36,118 bases of DNA from Caldilineaceae bacterium (GTDB taxonomy: Bacteria > Chloroflexota > Anaerolineae > Caldilineales > Caldilineaceae), in the NCBI GenBank assembly GCA_023384495.1, contig JAHDWG010000014.1:1-36118 (forward strand), read 5' to 3'. Shown in pieces: positions 17,781 to 24,972 of the stretch. The position numbers and the translations under genes are program-made. The notes beneath the pieces are model-generated. The model was given only the letters and a program-made list of their open reading frames with translations, was not told the DNA's origin and searched no databases. Positions within the stretch are counted from its first letter, which is position 1. Each line of letters begins with the position of its first letter.

Positions 17781-18872
17781 ATGATTACCGAGAGCGCAGA
17801 GCGCCGGATCGACGCCCCCCGGCTGCAAAAGCTTGTCACCAATATCTTTGAGCACTGTGGTATGAACGGCGAGGATGCGGCGCTCCTGGCCGATTCACTT
17901 GTCTTTGCCGACTTGAACGGCGTCCACTCCCACGGCGTGCTCCGTGTGCCCGACTATGTCCGCAAGCTCACCGTTGGCGGGGTAAACCCACGCGGGCAGC
18001 CGAAGATCGTACGCGATAGCGCCGCCTGCTTGGTGGTGGATGGGGGCAATAGCATGGGGCAGATCGGCGCGGCGTTTGCCATGCAACAGGCCATCGAACG
18101 CGCCTATAGCTTTGGCATTGCGGCCGCCGCCGTCTGTGGCAGCAACCACTGTGGCGCCATGGCCTATTTTACACGCATGGCGTTGAGCTACGACATGATC
18201 GGCATCGCCACCACCAATGCGCTGCCCACCATGGCGCCCTGGGGTGGGGCAGACCGCATTGTGGGGATCAACCCCTTGTCGATTGCCATCCCCACCGGGC
18301 GCCATACCCCGATTGTCTACGACGCAGCCTTCAGCGGTTCTTCGCATGGCAAGATCCGAGTCCATCACCAGAAAGGAATCCCTTTGCCCGAAGGCTGGGC
18401 GCTCGATCCGGAAGGCCGCCCTACCACCGACCCAGCCGTGGCGCTCGACGGGCTGTTGGCGCCGATTGGTGGGTTCAAAGGTGTGGGGTTGGCCCTCGCA
18501 ATGGGCATCCTCTCGTCGATGTTGTCTGGGGCAGCGTATGGCGCTGAACTGGGCGATATCATCAACGGGCCGCGCCCTGGGCTGGATGGTCACTTCGTGA
18601 TGGCGCTTCGAATCAGTGCGTTTGAAGAGGTGGCCACCTTCAAGACACGCGTCGACCGCGTCATCGACGAGATGCACGCCAGCCGCGTGGCGCCTGGGTT
18701 CGACCGCATCTATGCCCCCGGCGAAGTCGAAGAGCGCACTCGCGAGGCCCATCGACGCATGGGCATCCCGCTCAACGCCGTCACCCTGGCCGACATCGCC
18801 CAAACGTCTGCCCAATTGGGCATCGACGCATCCTGGCTCACTGCCCAGGCCGCCGCCAAACTTGCGGAATGA
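17781..18872 (+). CDS. Malate/L-lactate dehydrogenase-family (Ldh_2) NAD(P)-dependent oxidoreductase
   Basis: This family (AllD, YiaK, ComC, YlbC and relatives) reduces 2-oxo acids or oxidises 2-hydroxy acids such as ureidoglycolate, malate, sulfolactate or diketogulonate. It does not have a Rossmann fold. Family marks include HSHGVLRVPDY near residues 48-58, GSNHCGAMAYF, the NALPTMAPWGG segment and GGFKGVGLALAMGILS in the C-terminal half. The length of 363 residues is usual. I chose the ATG at 17781; an in-frame TTG lies at 17766. It follows the isomerase gene by 73 bases in the same direction and is probably cotranscribed. Its substrate is likely a hydroxy- or keto-acid of three or four carbons, but the exact one is not readable. 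Confidence 0.88.
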   Translation: MITESAERRIDAPRLQKLVTNIFEHCGMNGEDAALLADSLVFADLNGVHSHGVLRVPDYVRKLTVGGVNPRGQPKIVRDSAACLVVDGGNSMGQIGAAFAMQQAIERAYSFGIAAAAVCGSNHCGAMAYFTRMALSYDMIGIATTNALPTMAPWGGADRIVGINPLSIAIPTGRHTPIVYDAAFSGSSHGKIRVHHQKGIPLPEGWALDPEGRPTTDPAVALDGLLAPIGGFKGVGLALAMGILSSMLSGAAYGAELGDIINGPRPGLDGHFVMALRISAFEEVATFKTRVDRVIDEMHASRVAPGFDRIYAPGEVEERTREAHRRMGIPLNAVTLADIAQTSAQLGIDASWLTAQAAAKLAE

Positions 18873-18930
18873 AAAAGCGCGATTGGCCTTCGCAAGGGGT
18901 AAAAAGAAATTATGTTCGATTTTATCCCTG

Positions 18931-18939
18931 TGCTATAAT
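18931..18939 (+). promoter_or_regulatory. Extended -10 promoter upstream of recO
   Basis: TGCTATAAT (18931-18939) is a perfect TGnTATAAT extended -10 element. No good -35 is seen at 16-18 bases, which extended -10 promoters tolerate. The predicted start near 18946 gives a recO leader of about 125 bases that contains the long hairpin at 18967-19042. Confidence 0.45.
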
Positions 18940-18966
18940 GCATTCTATCTCTGCAAATTTATGTTC

Positions 18967-19042
18967 AACGCAAAGACGCAGAGGAGCAAAGACGCCAAGC
19001 GGTTGGTCGAGCCACTTCTTTGCGTCTCTGCATCTTTGCGTT
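18967..19042. repeat. Long imperfect palindrome in the recO leader built from CAAAGACGC units
   Basis: The left arm (18967-18992) pairs with the right arm (19017-19042) over 26 positions with three mismatches, leaving a 24-base loop. The arms contain repeated CAAAGACGC/GCGTCTTTG-like units. Similar CGCAAAGACGC palindromes are scattered in many bacterial genomes as intergenic repeats. It lies between the oxidoreductase stop and recO and may end the upstream transcript or structure the recO leader. Confidence 0.7.
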
Positions 19043-19070
19043 CAAAGTGCAAACATAGCATAGTTGAGCA

Positions 19071-19901
19071 ATGGCGAATCAAGCAGACCAGCAGGCTCCA
19101 AGCCCCAATCCAAACGACACCCATCGGGAACGGCTCTATCGAACCCGCGCCGTGGTGCTGAGTCGCCGCGACCAGGGTGACGCCGACCGCATCCTGACCG
19201 TCTTCACGCCGGAGCTGGGCAAGCGCGAGTTGATCGCCAAAGGCGCGCGTAAGACAACCAGCCACAAGGCAGGCCACCTGGAGCCCTTCACCCACACGGC
19301 GCTGTTGGTGGCGCAGGCGCGCACGTGGGACATTATCACCGAGGCCGTTACGGTGGAGTCGTTTCGCCACCTGCGCAGCGAACTGGAGACAATCGCCGGC
19401 GCAGGCTATCTGTGCGAGTTGATTGCAAGCTTCACCGAGGCCGATGACGACAGCCGCCCCCTGTGGGATCTATTGCTGTTTGGCCTGCGAACGCTCGATG
19501 AATTCAGCGCTAGCGGAGCGCCGGTCGATCTGCGCTTGCTGCTGCGGTGGTTCGACCTTCGTCTCCTCAGCGTCACCGGTTTTCAGCCCCAGTTCTTTGC
19601 CTGCCTTGGCTGCGAGGATGATCTGCAACCGACGGTCAATTATATGAGCCTGAGCGAGGGGGGTGTCTTTTGCCCGCGCTGCGCAACGCGACGCAACGAT
19701 GTCGAGTCGCTCGAACTGGATGTGCTGAAGGTGTTGCGCCATCTCCAACGAAGCCCGTGGGCCGATGTGGCTGGGCTAAGCATTCGGCCACACATTCACC
19801 AACAGGTGGAATCGATCCTCTATCGCTATTTATTGCATCTGTTGGAGCACCACCTGAAATCCACCGATTTCCTGCGCAAACTGCGAACACTGGTCGTGTA
19901 A
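19071..19901 (+). CDS. recO: DNA repair protein RecO
   Basis: RecO helps load RecA at gaps by binding SSB and RecR in the RecF pathway. The 276-residue protein has the N-terminal OB-fold (YRTRAVVLSRRDQGDADRILTVFTPELGK; GARK near 60), a helical core and a zinc-finger-like set CLGC...CPRC at about 181-208. About 20 extra polar residues precede the OB-fold. It begins a plus-strand run of repair/housekeeping genes with the MazG-like gene and lexA. Confidence 0.95.
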   Translation: MANQADQQAPSPNPNDTHRERLYRTRAVVLSRRDQGDADRILTVFTPELGKRELIAKGARKTTSHKAGHLEPFTHTALLVAQARTWDIITEAVTVESFRHLRSELETIAGAGYLCELIASFTEADDDSRPLWDLLLFGLRTLDEFSASGAPVDLRLLLRWFDLRLLSVTGFQPQFFACLGCEDDLQPTVNYMSLSEGGVFCPRCATRRNDVESLELDVLKVLRHLQRSPWADVAGLSIRPHIHQQVESILYRYLLHLLEHHLKSTDFLRKLRTLVV

Positions 19902-19925
19902 CCACCCAGGCTTGCGGCTATCCGT

Positions 19926-19954
19926 TTGACACAAAACAACCATCCGAGTACGTA
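19926..19954 (+). promoter_or_regulatory. Possible promoter of the MazG-like gene
   Basis: TTGACA (19926-19931), a 17-base spacer and TACGTA (19949-19954). The -35 is perfect but the -10 is weak (4/6). It lies 14 bases before the ATG at 19968, so the transcript would have almost no leader. Confidence 0.3.
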
Positions 19955-19967
19955 ACGAGCACCCACC

Positions 19968-20372
19968 ATGCATATCCGTGAATATCAACGATGGCTGGAA
20001 GCGTGGGATCACGAGCGCGCGTGGGACAAGGTGCTGCCCAGCCACACCCTGCTCCATGCGCTGGAAGAGCTGGGTGAAATCAGCAAGCTGGTGCAGATGA
20101 TCGAAGGCTATCGTGCGCCCAACCCGGCTGACCTCGAAACGTTGCGCAGCGAGTTGGCGCTTGAATTGAGTGACCTTCAGGTCATGCTCTTCAAAATCGC
20201 CTATCTCTGTGGCGTCGACATGGAAGAGGCCATGATCCGCGGCCAGCAGAAAGCCGACGCCCGCTTCCCCAACCCGGCAGCCGGCCCCGCCGATCAACGG
20301 GCTTACTGGGCTCGTTTTCAGCGCTACCTGGCCGAAGCCGGGCTCGGCAGCGAAGAAGACCCGTCGGCCTGA
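19968..20372 (+). CDS. MazG-like nucleotide pyrophosphohydrolase
   Basis: MazG-fold enzymes cut NTPs or dNTPs to the monophosphate and pyrophosphate and clean the nucleotide pool. The 134-residue protein has the metal-binding set of the fold: EELGE (EExxE) near residues 32-36 and ELSDL (ExxD) near 64-68. The short single-domain form is common. It stands between recO and lexA, which suits a role in limiting DNA damage. Nothing shows the preferred nucleotide. Confidence 0.8.
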   Translation: MHIREYQRWLEAWDHERAWDKVLPSHTLLHALEELGEISKLVQMIEGYRAPNPADLETLRSELALELSDLQVMLFKIAYLCGVDMEEAMIRGQQKADARFPNPAAGPADQRAYWARFQRYLAEAGLGSEEDPSA

Positions 20373-20405
20373 CCCCCGTCGCCGCCGGCGCTGCGACACC
20401 CAATA

Positions 20406-20456
20406 GAACAAACGTCCAATGTCGGGCTTGACACCGCACATATGTTCGTGTATACT
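20406..20456 (+). promoter_or_regulatory. lexA promoter with two LexA (SOS) boxes
   Basis: TTGACA (20428-20433), a spacer of exactly 17 bases and TATACT (20451-20456) make a strong sigma-70 promoter. Inside the spacer, GCAC-ATAT-GTTC (20436-20447) matches the Gram-positive-type SOS box GAAC-N4-GTTC with one mismatch. A second box, GAAC-AAAC-GTCC (20406-20417), also has one mismatch and lies 30 bases upstream. LexA bound here would cover the promoter and shut off its own gene, which is the normal autoregulation of lexA. Confidence 0.8.
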
Positions 20457-20494
20457 TTGGGAAATTTGGGAAACAGACGTTCTGATTTGGGAAA
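20456..20494 (+). repeat. Three copies of TTTGGGAAA in the lexA leader
   Basis: The 9-mer TTTGGGAAA occurs exactly at 20456-20464, 20465-20473 (tandem) and 20486-20494. A shorter relative, TTTGGAAA, follows at 20510. They start at the end of the -10 box and run through the transcription start. They do not resemble SOS boxes. Confidence 0.7.
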
Positions 20495-20523
20495 TTCTTG
20501 GGTTATCACTTTGGAAAGACCCA

Positions 20524-20576
20524 CAGGCGCTCCTCGGTCTTCCCTGAGACCGAAGGGCCATCCTGAATAGCGCCTG
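20524..20576 (+). ncRNA. Nested hairpin in the lexA 5' leader
   Basis: An outer 8-bp stem (20524-20531 with 20569-20576, CAGGCGCT/AGCGCCTG) encloses an inner 7-bp stem (20534-20540 with 20547-20553, TCGGTCT/AGACCGA). Both are perfect. The structure ends 20 bases before the ribosome site of lexA and lacks a T run, so it is a leader structure and not a terminator. It may stabilise the mRNA or tune translation. Confidence 0.5.
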
Positions 20577-20610
20577 TTCATGTTGCAAAGTGTACAGAAA
20601 GGAAACGAAC

Positions 20611-21348
20611 ATGTCGGCAAACGGTGACAAGGCGAAGAAACTGTCGGAGCGTCAGAAAGAGATCCTGCGCTTCATCGTAACATTCTTCCGCGCCAATCGC
20701 TTCCCGCCGTCGATTCGCGAGATCGGCGAAAAGGTGGGCATCTCCAGTACATCGGTTGTCAGCTACAATCTGCGCAAACTGGTGGATGAAGATCTGCTGG
20801 AACGCCGCGCCGATGTCAGCCGCGGGTTGAGTGTCAAGTGGGATCGGCTGCGCGAGCTTGGCATGGTTGACGACCACGACGGGGCCGATGTCGAGAGCGC
20901 GCCGCCACGCCCGCGACAGACAGAGGCCAGGCGTTCGTTCAACCTGATTCAGGTGCCCGTGCTGGGGCACATTGCGGCAGGCGTGCCGATTCAGGTTGAG
21001 GGGCGTGAGGCAAGCAACCCCGAAGACGTGATCGAGATGGCTGAGGCCTTACTCGGCAACACTGACAATCTGTTTGCCCTCCGCGTCACGGGCGACTCGA
21101 TGATCGACGCCAGCGTGCTGGATGGCGACATTGTGATCCTCCGGCAACAGGAAACTGCGGACAATGGTGACATGGTGGCGGCGTGGATCGTGGATGAGGA
21201 AGAAACAACCCTCAAGTATCTCTTCCGCGAAGGGCCGAATGTGCGGCTCCAGCCCGCCAACCCCAACCCGACCTATCAGCCGCTCATCAAGCCGGCGGAC
21301 AAGGTACGCGTCAACGGAAAAGTAGTTTCCGTGATCCGAGTGGTGTAA
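20611..21348 (+). CDS. lexA: SOS repressor LexA
   Basis: LexA represses DNA-damage genes and cleaves itself when RecA filaments form. The 245-residue protein has an N-terminal winged helix-turn-helix (about 11-75; SERQKEILRFI, SIREIGEKVGI) and a C-terminal S24 peptidase domain. The cleavage bond A123-G124 (HIAAGVPI), catalytic S163 (GDSM) and K202 (TLKYLF) are all present, so it should be active. The linker (85-110) is longer than in E. coli. I chose the ATG at 20611 because AAGGAAA lies seven bases upstream; a GTG at 20590 in frame has no such site. The promoter carries two LexA boxes. Confidence 0.97.
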   Translation: MSANGDKAKKLSERQKEILRFIVTFFRANRFPPSIREIGEKVGISSTSVVSYNLRKLVDEDLLERRADVSRGLSVKWDRLRELGMVDDHDGADVESAPPRPRQTEARRSFNLIQVPVLGHIAAGVPIQVEGREASNPEDVIEMAEALLGNTDNLFALRVTGDSMIDASVLDGDIVILRQQETADNGDMVAAWIVDEEETTLKYLFREGPNVRLQPANPNPTYQPLIKPADKVRVNGKVVSVIRVV

Positions 21349-21383
21349 CACGAAGCGCGACGAGGGTGATGGCGGCTTGGCCC

Positions 21384-22013
21384 CTATGCAAGCAGCGCAC
21401 AGGCCGCAGCCCACTCCGCCGGTGTGTTGACGTTCAAGAAGGAATACAGGTGAGGGTCGAAGGGACGCAATTCCTCCTCAGCGACCCACCGTGTCCGCAC
21501 TTGGTGAAGAAGGGCAACCACGCGCCGTTCTCCGGTCGCCAATTGTTGCTCGGCTACCGGCAACACGGCGCGATGATAGAGTGCATGAAGCGGCTGTTCA
21601 CGCCCGCCCACCACAGGCACAATCGCTTCGTGCGCTTGTGCTGGCCCTGGGCCAGCGCCTTCTGCCAGCGAATACAGAAAGCGACAGAGCGCCGGGTTGA
21701 TCAGCGGCAGATCACATGCGACCACCAGCGCCCAATCAGCGCAGATAGCCAGACCGGCGATCAGGCCGGCCAGTGGGCCTCGGCCTGTCTCGGCGTCGGT
21801 CATCACCCGCACACGCCCTGTGAGGCCGGCGGCAGCCACCAAGTTCGGGTCGTTGACGACGACGATCACCTGCTCAAGGGGCAGCGCCGCCAGCCGCATG
21901 ATGACATGGCGTAGCAACGGCTCCCCTGTGTTTGGAACACGCAAAAGCGCTTTGGGCTGGCCCATGCGCCGGCTTGCCCCTCCCGCATTGACGACCAGCG
22001 ACAGACCGGCCAT
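21384..22013 (-). CDS. mobA: Molybdenum cofactor guanylyltransferase MobA
   Basis: MobA joins GMP to molybdopterin to give the guanine dinucleotide cofactor of DMSO-reductase-type enzymes. The 209-residue protein has the nucleotidyltransferase P-loop-like start NAGGASRRMGQPKALL (9-24), ETGRGPLAGL near 75-84, the metal-binding CDLP (about 99-102) and C-terminal LNVNTPAEW. It is convergent with lexA and follows the acyl carrier protein gene, from which it is separated by a strong terminator. Related CTP- and nicotinate-type enzymes (MocA) share the fold; the LNVNTPAE ending favours MobA. Confidence 0.88.
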   Translation of the reverse strand: MAGLSLVVNAGGASRRMGQPKALLRVPNTGEPLLRHVIMRLAALPLEQVIVVVNDPNLVAAAGLTGRVRVMTDAETGRGPLAGLIAGLAICADWALVVACDLPLINPALCRFLYSLAEGAGPGPAQAHEAIVPVVGGREQPLHALYHRAVLPVAEQQLATGERRVVALLHQVRTRWVAEEELRPFDPHLYSFLNVNTPAEWAAACALLA

Positions 22014-22039
22014 GCCATCCCTTCATTCCCCACAAACGC

Positions 22040-22069
22040 AAAAAGGCAGGCCAGGCGGCCCGCCCTTTT
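22040..22069 (-). terminator. Rho-independent terminator of the acyl carrier protein gene
   Basis: On the minus strand a 13-bp GC-rich stem with two G-U pairs and a 4-base loop ends in TTTTT. It begins 12 bases after the acpP stop codon. Read on the plus strand it also ends in TTTT, so it could work in both directions. Confidence 0.85.
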
Positions 22070-22080
22070 GTGGCCAAGTC

Positions 22081-22308
22081 CTAGTTGTCGAGAAAGTTCA
22101 CAGCATCGCCCACCGAAACAATCTGCTGGGCTTGCTCATCGCTGATGTCGCCCCCAAATTCCTCTTCAAAGCGCATGATCAGCTCGACCAGGTCCAGGCT
22201 ATCGGCCTCCAGATCGTCACGGAACTTTGCTTCCATGGTGACTTCTTCGGGCTCGACTCCCAGTTGATCCACAATGATATCGCGTACGCGTTCAAAGGTG
22301 GTAGCCAT
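22081..22308 (-). CDS. acpP: Acyl carrier protein
   Basis: ACP carries growing acyl chains in fatty-acid synthesis. The 75-residue acidic protein has the DSLDLVEL motif; S37 receives the phosphopantetheine arm. It shows the usual four-helix pattern and the [16 protein letters not shown] segment. GAGGAG lies about eleven bases before the ATG. It is monocistronic: a strong promoter lies at 22428-22456 and a terminator follows directly. No other fatty-acid genes are nearby, which is less common than a fab-cluster location. Confidence 0.95.
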   Translation of the reverse strand: MATTFERVRDIIVDQLGVEPEEVTMEAKFRDDLEADSLDLVELIMRFEEEFGGDISDEQAQQIVSVGDAVNFLDN

Positions 22309-22427
22309 TCGAAAATCTTCTCCTCTAGGTTTTGAATTTCAGATCACTACATTCAAATCATGATGCTCCGACTGGGGCCCAATTGCTCAACCCTCACCCA
22401 GACGGCCATTGTTGGCAATGCCCGGCA

Positions 22428-22456
22428 ATTGTAGTCAGCACTGAGACGGCTGTCAA
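22428..22456 (-). promoter_or_regulatory. Promoter of the acyl carrier protein gene
   Basis: On the minus strand TTGACA (22451-22456), a 17-base spacer and TACAAT (22428-22433) form a near-consensus sigma-70 promoter. The start near 22421 gives a leader of about 110 bases. Confidence 0.65.
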
Positions 22457-22669
22457 ACGTACGCCCAACCGTTTTCACCCACGGATCAATGCGCCCTAGT
22501 TCCCCCAAAGAGACGATTCGAATCACACGGCCGCCGACTCCGTTCGTAGGTGTAGCGATTGGGCGGCACAACTGTGATACGGATCGGCTCTAGGCTTGCG
22601 CCCCGATTCGGGTTAACCCTCCCGATTATCGAAAGCTTGTAACACCCAATGCGAAATAGAGTTGCGCGA

Positions 22670-22755
22670 TATACTGCGGTTACTTTGAAAACCGGACGTT
22701 GCAATGGTGCTTACTTCTTCGGGTAACTCCGATTTTCAAGCAGAGCTCACGATAG
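22670..22755 (+). repeat. Palindromic intergenic repeat, copy 1
   Basis: The element starts with TATACTGCGGTT and ends with CAGAGCTCACGATAG. It matches the reverse complement of 30052-30136: about 25 of 27 positions in the left arm and 25 of 30 in the right arm, with a diverged centre. The length differs by one base. Its arms are partly complementary, so it can fold back on itself. Conservation of the arms and not the middle fits a mobile or structured non-coding repeat. Confidence 0.6.
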
Positions 22756-23087
22756 GCCTCATTTTGAGTTCATCTCCGGGTGCATTCCACAAAAGAGCGT
22801 GGTCAATCGCCACTTTTATGTGACTCCCATCGCCGTAATTCCTACCCATAGAACTTTCGACAAAATCTGGCAGATCATTCGACAAAATGCGAAAAACCCT
22901 ACAGAGTTGTAACTGAAATGTAACTATACTGGCTATAGTAGAGACACGATTGTGAATGTCGTAACAAATGGTCGCCGGTAACTGCGTGATGGTGCGGCAA
23001 ACATTTTCGACCCACAATCTGAGGTTGTAGGTGATTCCGGCAAGCAGCGAAGTCACGGGTTTGACAAGTAGATTTGGCTATTTACCG

Positions 23088-23207
23088 GAGCTGTGAAGTT
23101 TGAGGGGAGCTTACTTCACAGCTCTACGTTAGCACCTCTTTGGTTCCTCCTTTGTTGAAAGCCCATCACCCTGTATCTCCATACAGGGTGGTGGGCGACC
23201 TCTTTTT
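23088..23207 (+). ncRNA. Candidate small RNA with two hairpins and a terminator
   Basis: A perfect 12-bp stem (GAGCTGTGAAGT 23088-23099 with 23113-23124) is followed by a 36-base linker containing CCTCCTTTG, which resembles the anti-Shine-Dalgarno end of 16S rRNA. Then comes a 16-bp hairpin with one G-U pair (23161-23176 with 23181-23196) and TTTTT (23203-23207), a strong intrinsic terminator. A TTGACA lies at 23061-23066 but the -10 is poor. No coding frame is associated. Confidence 0.4.
23161..23207 (+). terminator. Strong plus-strand intrinsic terminator
   Basis: The stem 23161-23176/23181-23196 (16 bp, one G-U pair, CTCC loop) is followed six bases later by TTTTT. No protein gene on the plus strand precedes it within 1.8 kb, which points to an unannotated transcript. 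Confidence 0.7.
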
Positions 23208-23340
23208 AGGCGCAATGATCATTGCTGACCAAATGGCCGCCGCCAACTCCATCATTTGGCGCACTCGCATCTGCGTCTTTTGTGTCACCTCAAACCACCA
23301 GCAAAAATACGCCAATTGGCGGATGCGCAAAGCCAGCCCC

Positions 23341-23449
23341 TATGATAGACTCTGGGCGAGTAGAAATGGTGCATCTACTCGTCTCCTTTTGGGGTTTCCT
23401 TTCTCCTTGCAAACTCGCCGGCTCGATGAGCCGGCGAGTTTGCATTTTG
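23341..23449 (+). ncRNA. Second candidate small RNA ending in a perfect 15-bp hairpin
   Basis: TATGAT (23341-23346) could be a -10, with TTGGCG 19 bases upstream as a weak -35. The transcript would carry an 8-bp hairpin (CGAGTAGA 23357-23364 with 23374-23381), a pyrimidine-rich linker, and a perfect 15-bp stem (23409-23423 with 23429-23443) followed by ATTTT. The final hairpin points along the plus strand and so does not serve the minus-strand gene that ends at 23470. Confidence 0.4.
23409..23447 (+). terminator. Perfect 15-bp hairpin with short T run
   Basis: GCAAACTCGCCGGCT (23409-23423) pairs perfectly with 23429-23443 around a CGATG loop, followed by ATTTT. It works as an intrinsic terminator on the plus strand. 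On the minus strand the stem is followed by AAGGAG, so it is a poor terminator for the cystathionine gamma-synthase gene. Confidence 0.65.
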
Positions 23450-23469
23450 GGTTTGCCATAACCCTCGCC

Positions 23470-24687
23470 CTATGCCAGGCTTTCCAACGCCTGCTTTAGG
23501 TCAGCAATCAGATCGTCGGCCTCCTCGATGCCCAGGCACAGCCGCACCAGCTCGTCGCGGATGCCCATTGCCGCCCGATCCTCTGGTGGGACATTGGCGT
23601 ACCCCATCAACGCCAACGGGCTGACCATGCTCTCGACGCCGCCCAGGCTGGGGCCAATCGTGGGGATGGTCAGCGCATCCATGAAGCAGTGGGCCCGCGC
23701 CGCGTCGCCCTCAATCTCAAAGCTGACAACGCCACCAAACCCCCGCATCGTCGCCGTGGCCAGCGCATGGTCGCGGTGACATGCCAAACCTGGATACCAG
23801 ACTTGGCGTATCTGAGGCTGCTCGGCCAAATAGCGAGCCACCGCCAGCCCGTTGGCATTCTGTCGCGCCACCCGGAGCGCCAGCGTTTTGATGCCGCGCA
23901 GGATCAGGTACGCAGCATGGGGATCGACCACATACCCCAACATGCTGTGCGCCTGGCGCAGGCGGGTTGTCAGGTCATACGAGCCCACAATGGCGCCCGC
24001 CATCACATCATTGTGCCCGGCCAGATATTTGGTGACACTGTGGATCACCAGATCGACGCCATAATCGAGGGCGCGCAGGTTGACGGGTGTGGCAAACGTC
24101 GTATCGATCACCGTCTTGATCTGGCGCGGCTTCGCTATGTCGACCAGGCGAGCGAGATCAATGCAATGGTTGAACGGATTTGTGGGCGACTCGGAAAAGA
24201 TGAGGCGGGTATTTGGTCGGATAGCCGCCTCCAGCGCCGCATAGTCGCCGTGGGGCGTCACCGTGACTTCGATCCCATATCGGGGAAGAAAGTTCTGGCA
24301 ATAGAGCAACGTGTTGTAATAGCACTCATCGGTGAGGATCAGATGGTCGCCGTGGCTGAGCATGAGCAACAAGGTCGCTGTCACCGCGGCCATTCCGCTG
24401 CTAACGAGGATGGCGTCCTCAGCGCCCTCCAGCGCAGCGATCTTGGCCTCTACTGCGCGCACCGTTGGGTTGCCATAGCGACCATACTCTTCGCGCTCCG
24501 GCTCTTCCCAGAACATGTGCTCTTCGGTATAGTTGACGAGCGCGGCCGTCGATTCAAACGTATAAACAGCCGTCTGCACAATCGGCACGGTAAGGCTGTT
24601 GTGGGCGCGAAAGCGCCGCTCTCCGGCGTGGACTGTGGCCGTTCCCAGTGTCGGTGAAGGAGGCCGTGAATTGGCGTCAACTGTCAT
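23470..24687 (-). CDS. Cystathionine gamma-synthase/lyase-type PLP enzyme
   Basis: Cys/Met-metabolism PLP enzymes form or split thioethers in the exchange between cysteine, homocysteine and methionine. The 405-residue protein has the family marks: YGRYGNPT (68-75), SSGMAA (96-101), ESPTNP (166-171), D195 that binds the PLP nitrogen, and the Schiff-base K220 in [13 protein letters not shown]. The C-terminal GVESMVSPL segment is typical. Synthase, lyase and O-acetylhomoserine sulfhydrylase cannot be told apart safely. I chose the ATG at 24687 because family homology starts here; in-frame starts at 24768 and 24810 would add unrelated residues, though the ribosome site at 24687 is weak. A highly structured region lies upstream. 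Confidence 0.88.
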   Translation of the reverse strand: MTVDANSRPPSPTLGTATVHAGERRFRAHNSLTVPIVQTAVYTFESTAALVNYTEEHMFWEEPEREEYGRYGNPTVRAVEAKIAALEGAEDAILVSSGMAAVTATLLLMLSHGDHLILTDECYYNTLLYCQNFLPRYGIEVTVTPHGDYAALEAAIRPNTRLIFSESPTNPFNHCIDLARLVDIAKPRQIKTVIDTTFATPVNLRALDYGVDLVIHSVTKYLAGHNDVMAGAIVGSYDLTTRLRQAHSMLGYVVDPHAAYLILRGIKTLALRVARQNANGLAVARYLAEQPQIRQVWYPGLACHRDHALATATMRGFGGVVSFEIEGDAARAHCFMDALTIPTIGPSLGGVESMVSPLALMGYANVPPEDRAAMGIRDELVRLCLGIEEADDLIADLKQALESLA

Positions 24688-24820
24688 ATTGTCATTTTCG
24701 TCCAAAGAATATTGAGGCTCTCCAGCGTCGGACGGGAATACGCGCATTCTGGACTGCAAAATCCGCATGGCGCATTCCCCAGAGAAATCCAGAGAACCAA
24801 AATTGATCACCTGTAAAAGT

Positions 24821-24908
24821 CATAGCGGGGCCACCACCGGGGACCAGAAGTGCATTGCACTCCATTCCCCGCCATGCTATGTTCCGGCGCCACCATCATA
24901 GCAGGAAC
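24821..24908 (-). ncRNA. Structured leader with possible pseudoknot upstream of the cystathionine gamma-synthase gene
   Basis: On the minus strand GTTCC (24908-24904) can pair with GGAAC (24885-24881), while TGCTAT (24903-24898) can pair with ATAGCA (24880-24875); the two stems interleave as in an H-type pseudoknot. CATAGC at 24881-24876 with CGGGG (24871-24867) can instead pair downstream with CCCCG-CTATG (24830-24821). A small AGTGCA/TGCACT palindrome lies between. Alternative pairings of this kind are typical of regulatory leaders. It does not match the SAM-I or SAM-II consensus that I can recall. Confidence 0.35.
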
Positions 24909-24972
24909 TCCCCAAAAATCTATCATTCACATTGGCGAGGGGGTGAGATTCTCGAATCCTCTCCCCAGACAA

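Larger units (their letters stand above)
22309..23469. other. 1.16-kb region without a convincing gene
   Basis: Between acpP and the cystathionine gamma-synthase gene there is no reading frame with recognisable protein features. The base composition is less GC-rich than the neighbours, and it contains the acpP promoter, a palindromic repeat (22670-22755), two strong perfect hairpins and two plus-strand terminators. A minus frame of 106 codons (22736-23056) exists but overlaps the repeat, uses uncommon codons for this genome and has no ribosome site. Confidence 0.55.

Noticed and set aside
22736-23056. A 106-codon minus-strand frame in the 22-23 kb gap
   Set aside because: It has no ribosome site, it starts and ends in repeat or structured DNA, and its codon use is unlike the neighbours.
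24821-24960. A SAM-I or SAM-II riboswitch upstream of the cystathionine gamma-synthase gene
   Set aside because: The conserved core sequences of these classes are not seen; only a generic structured leader is reported.
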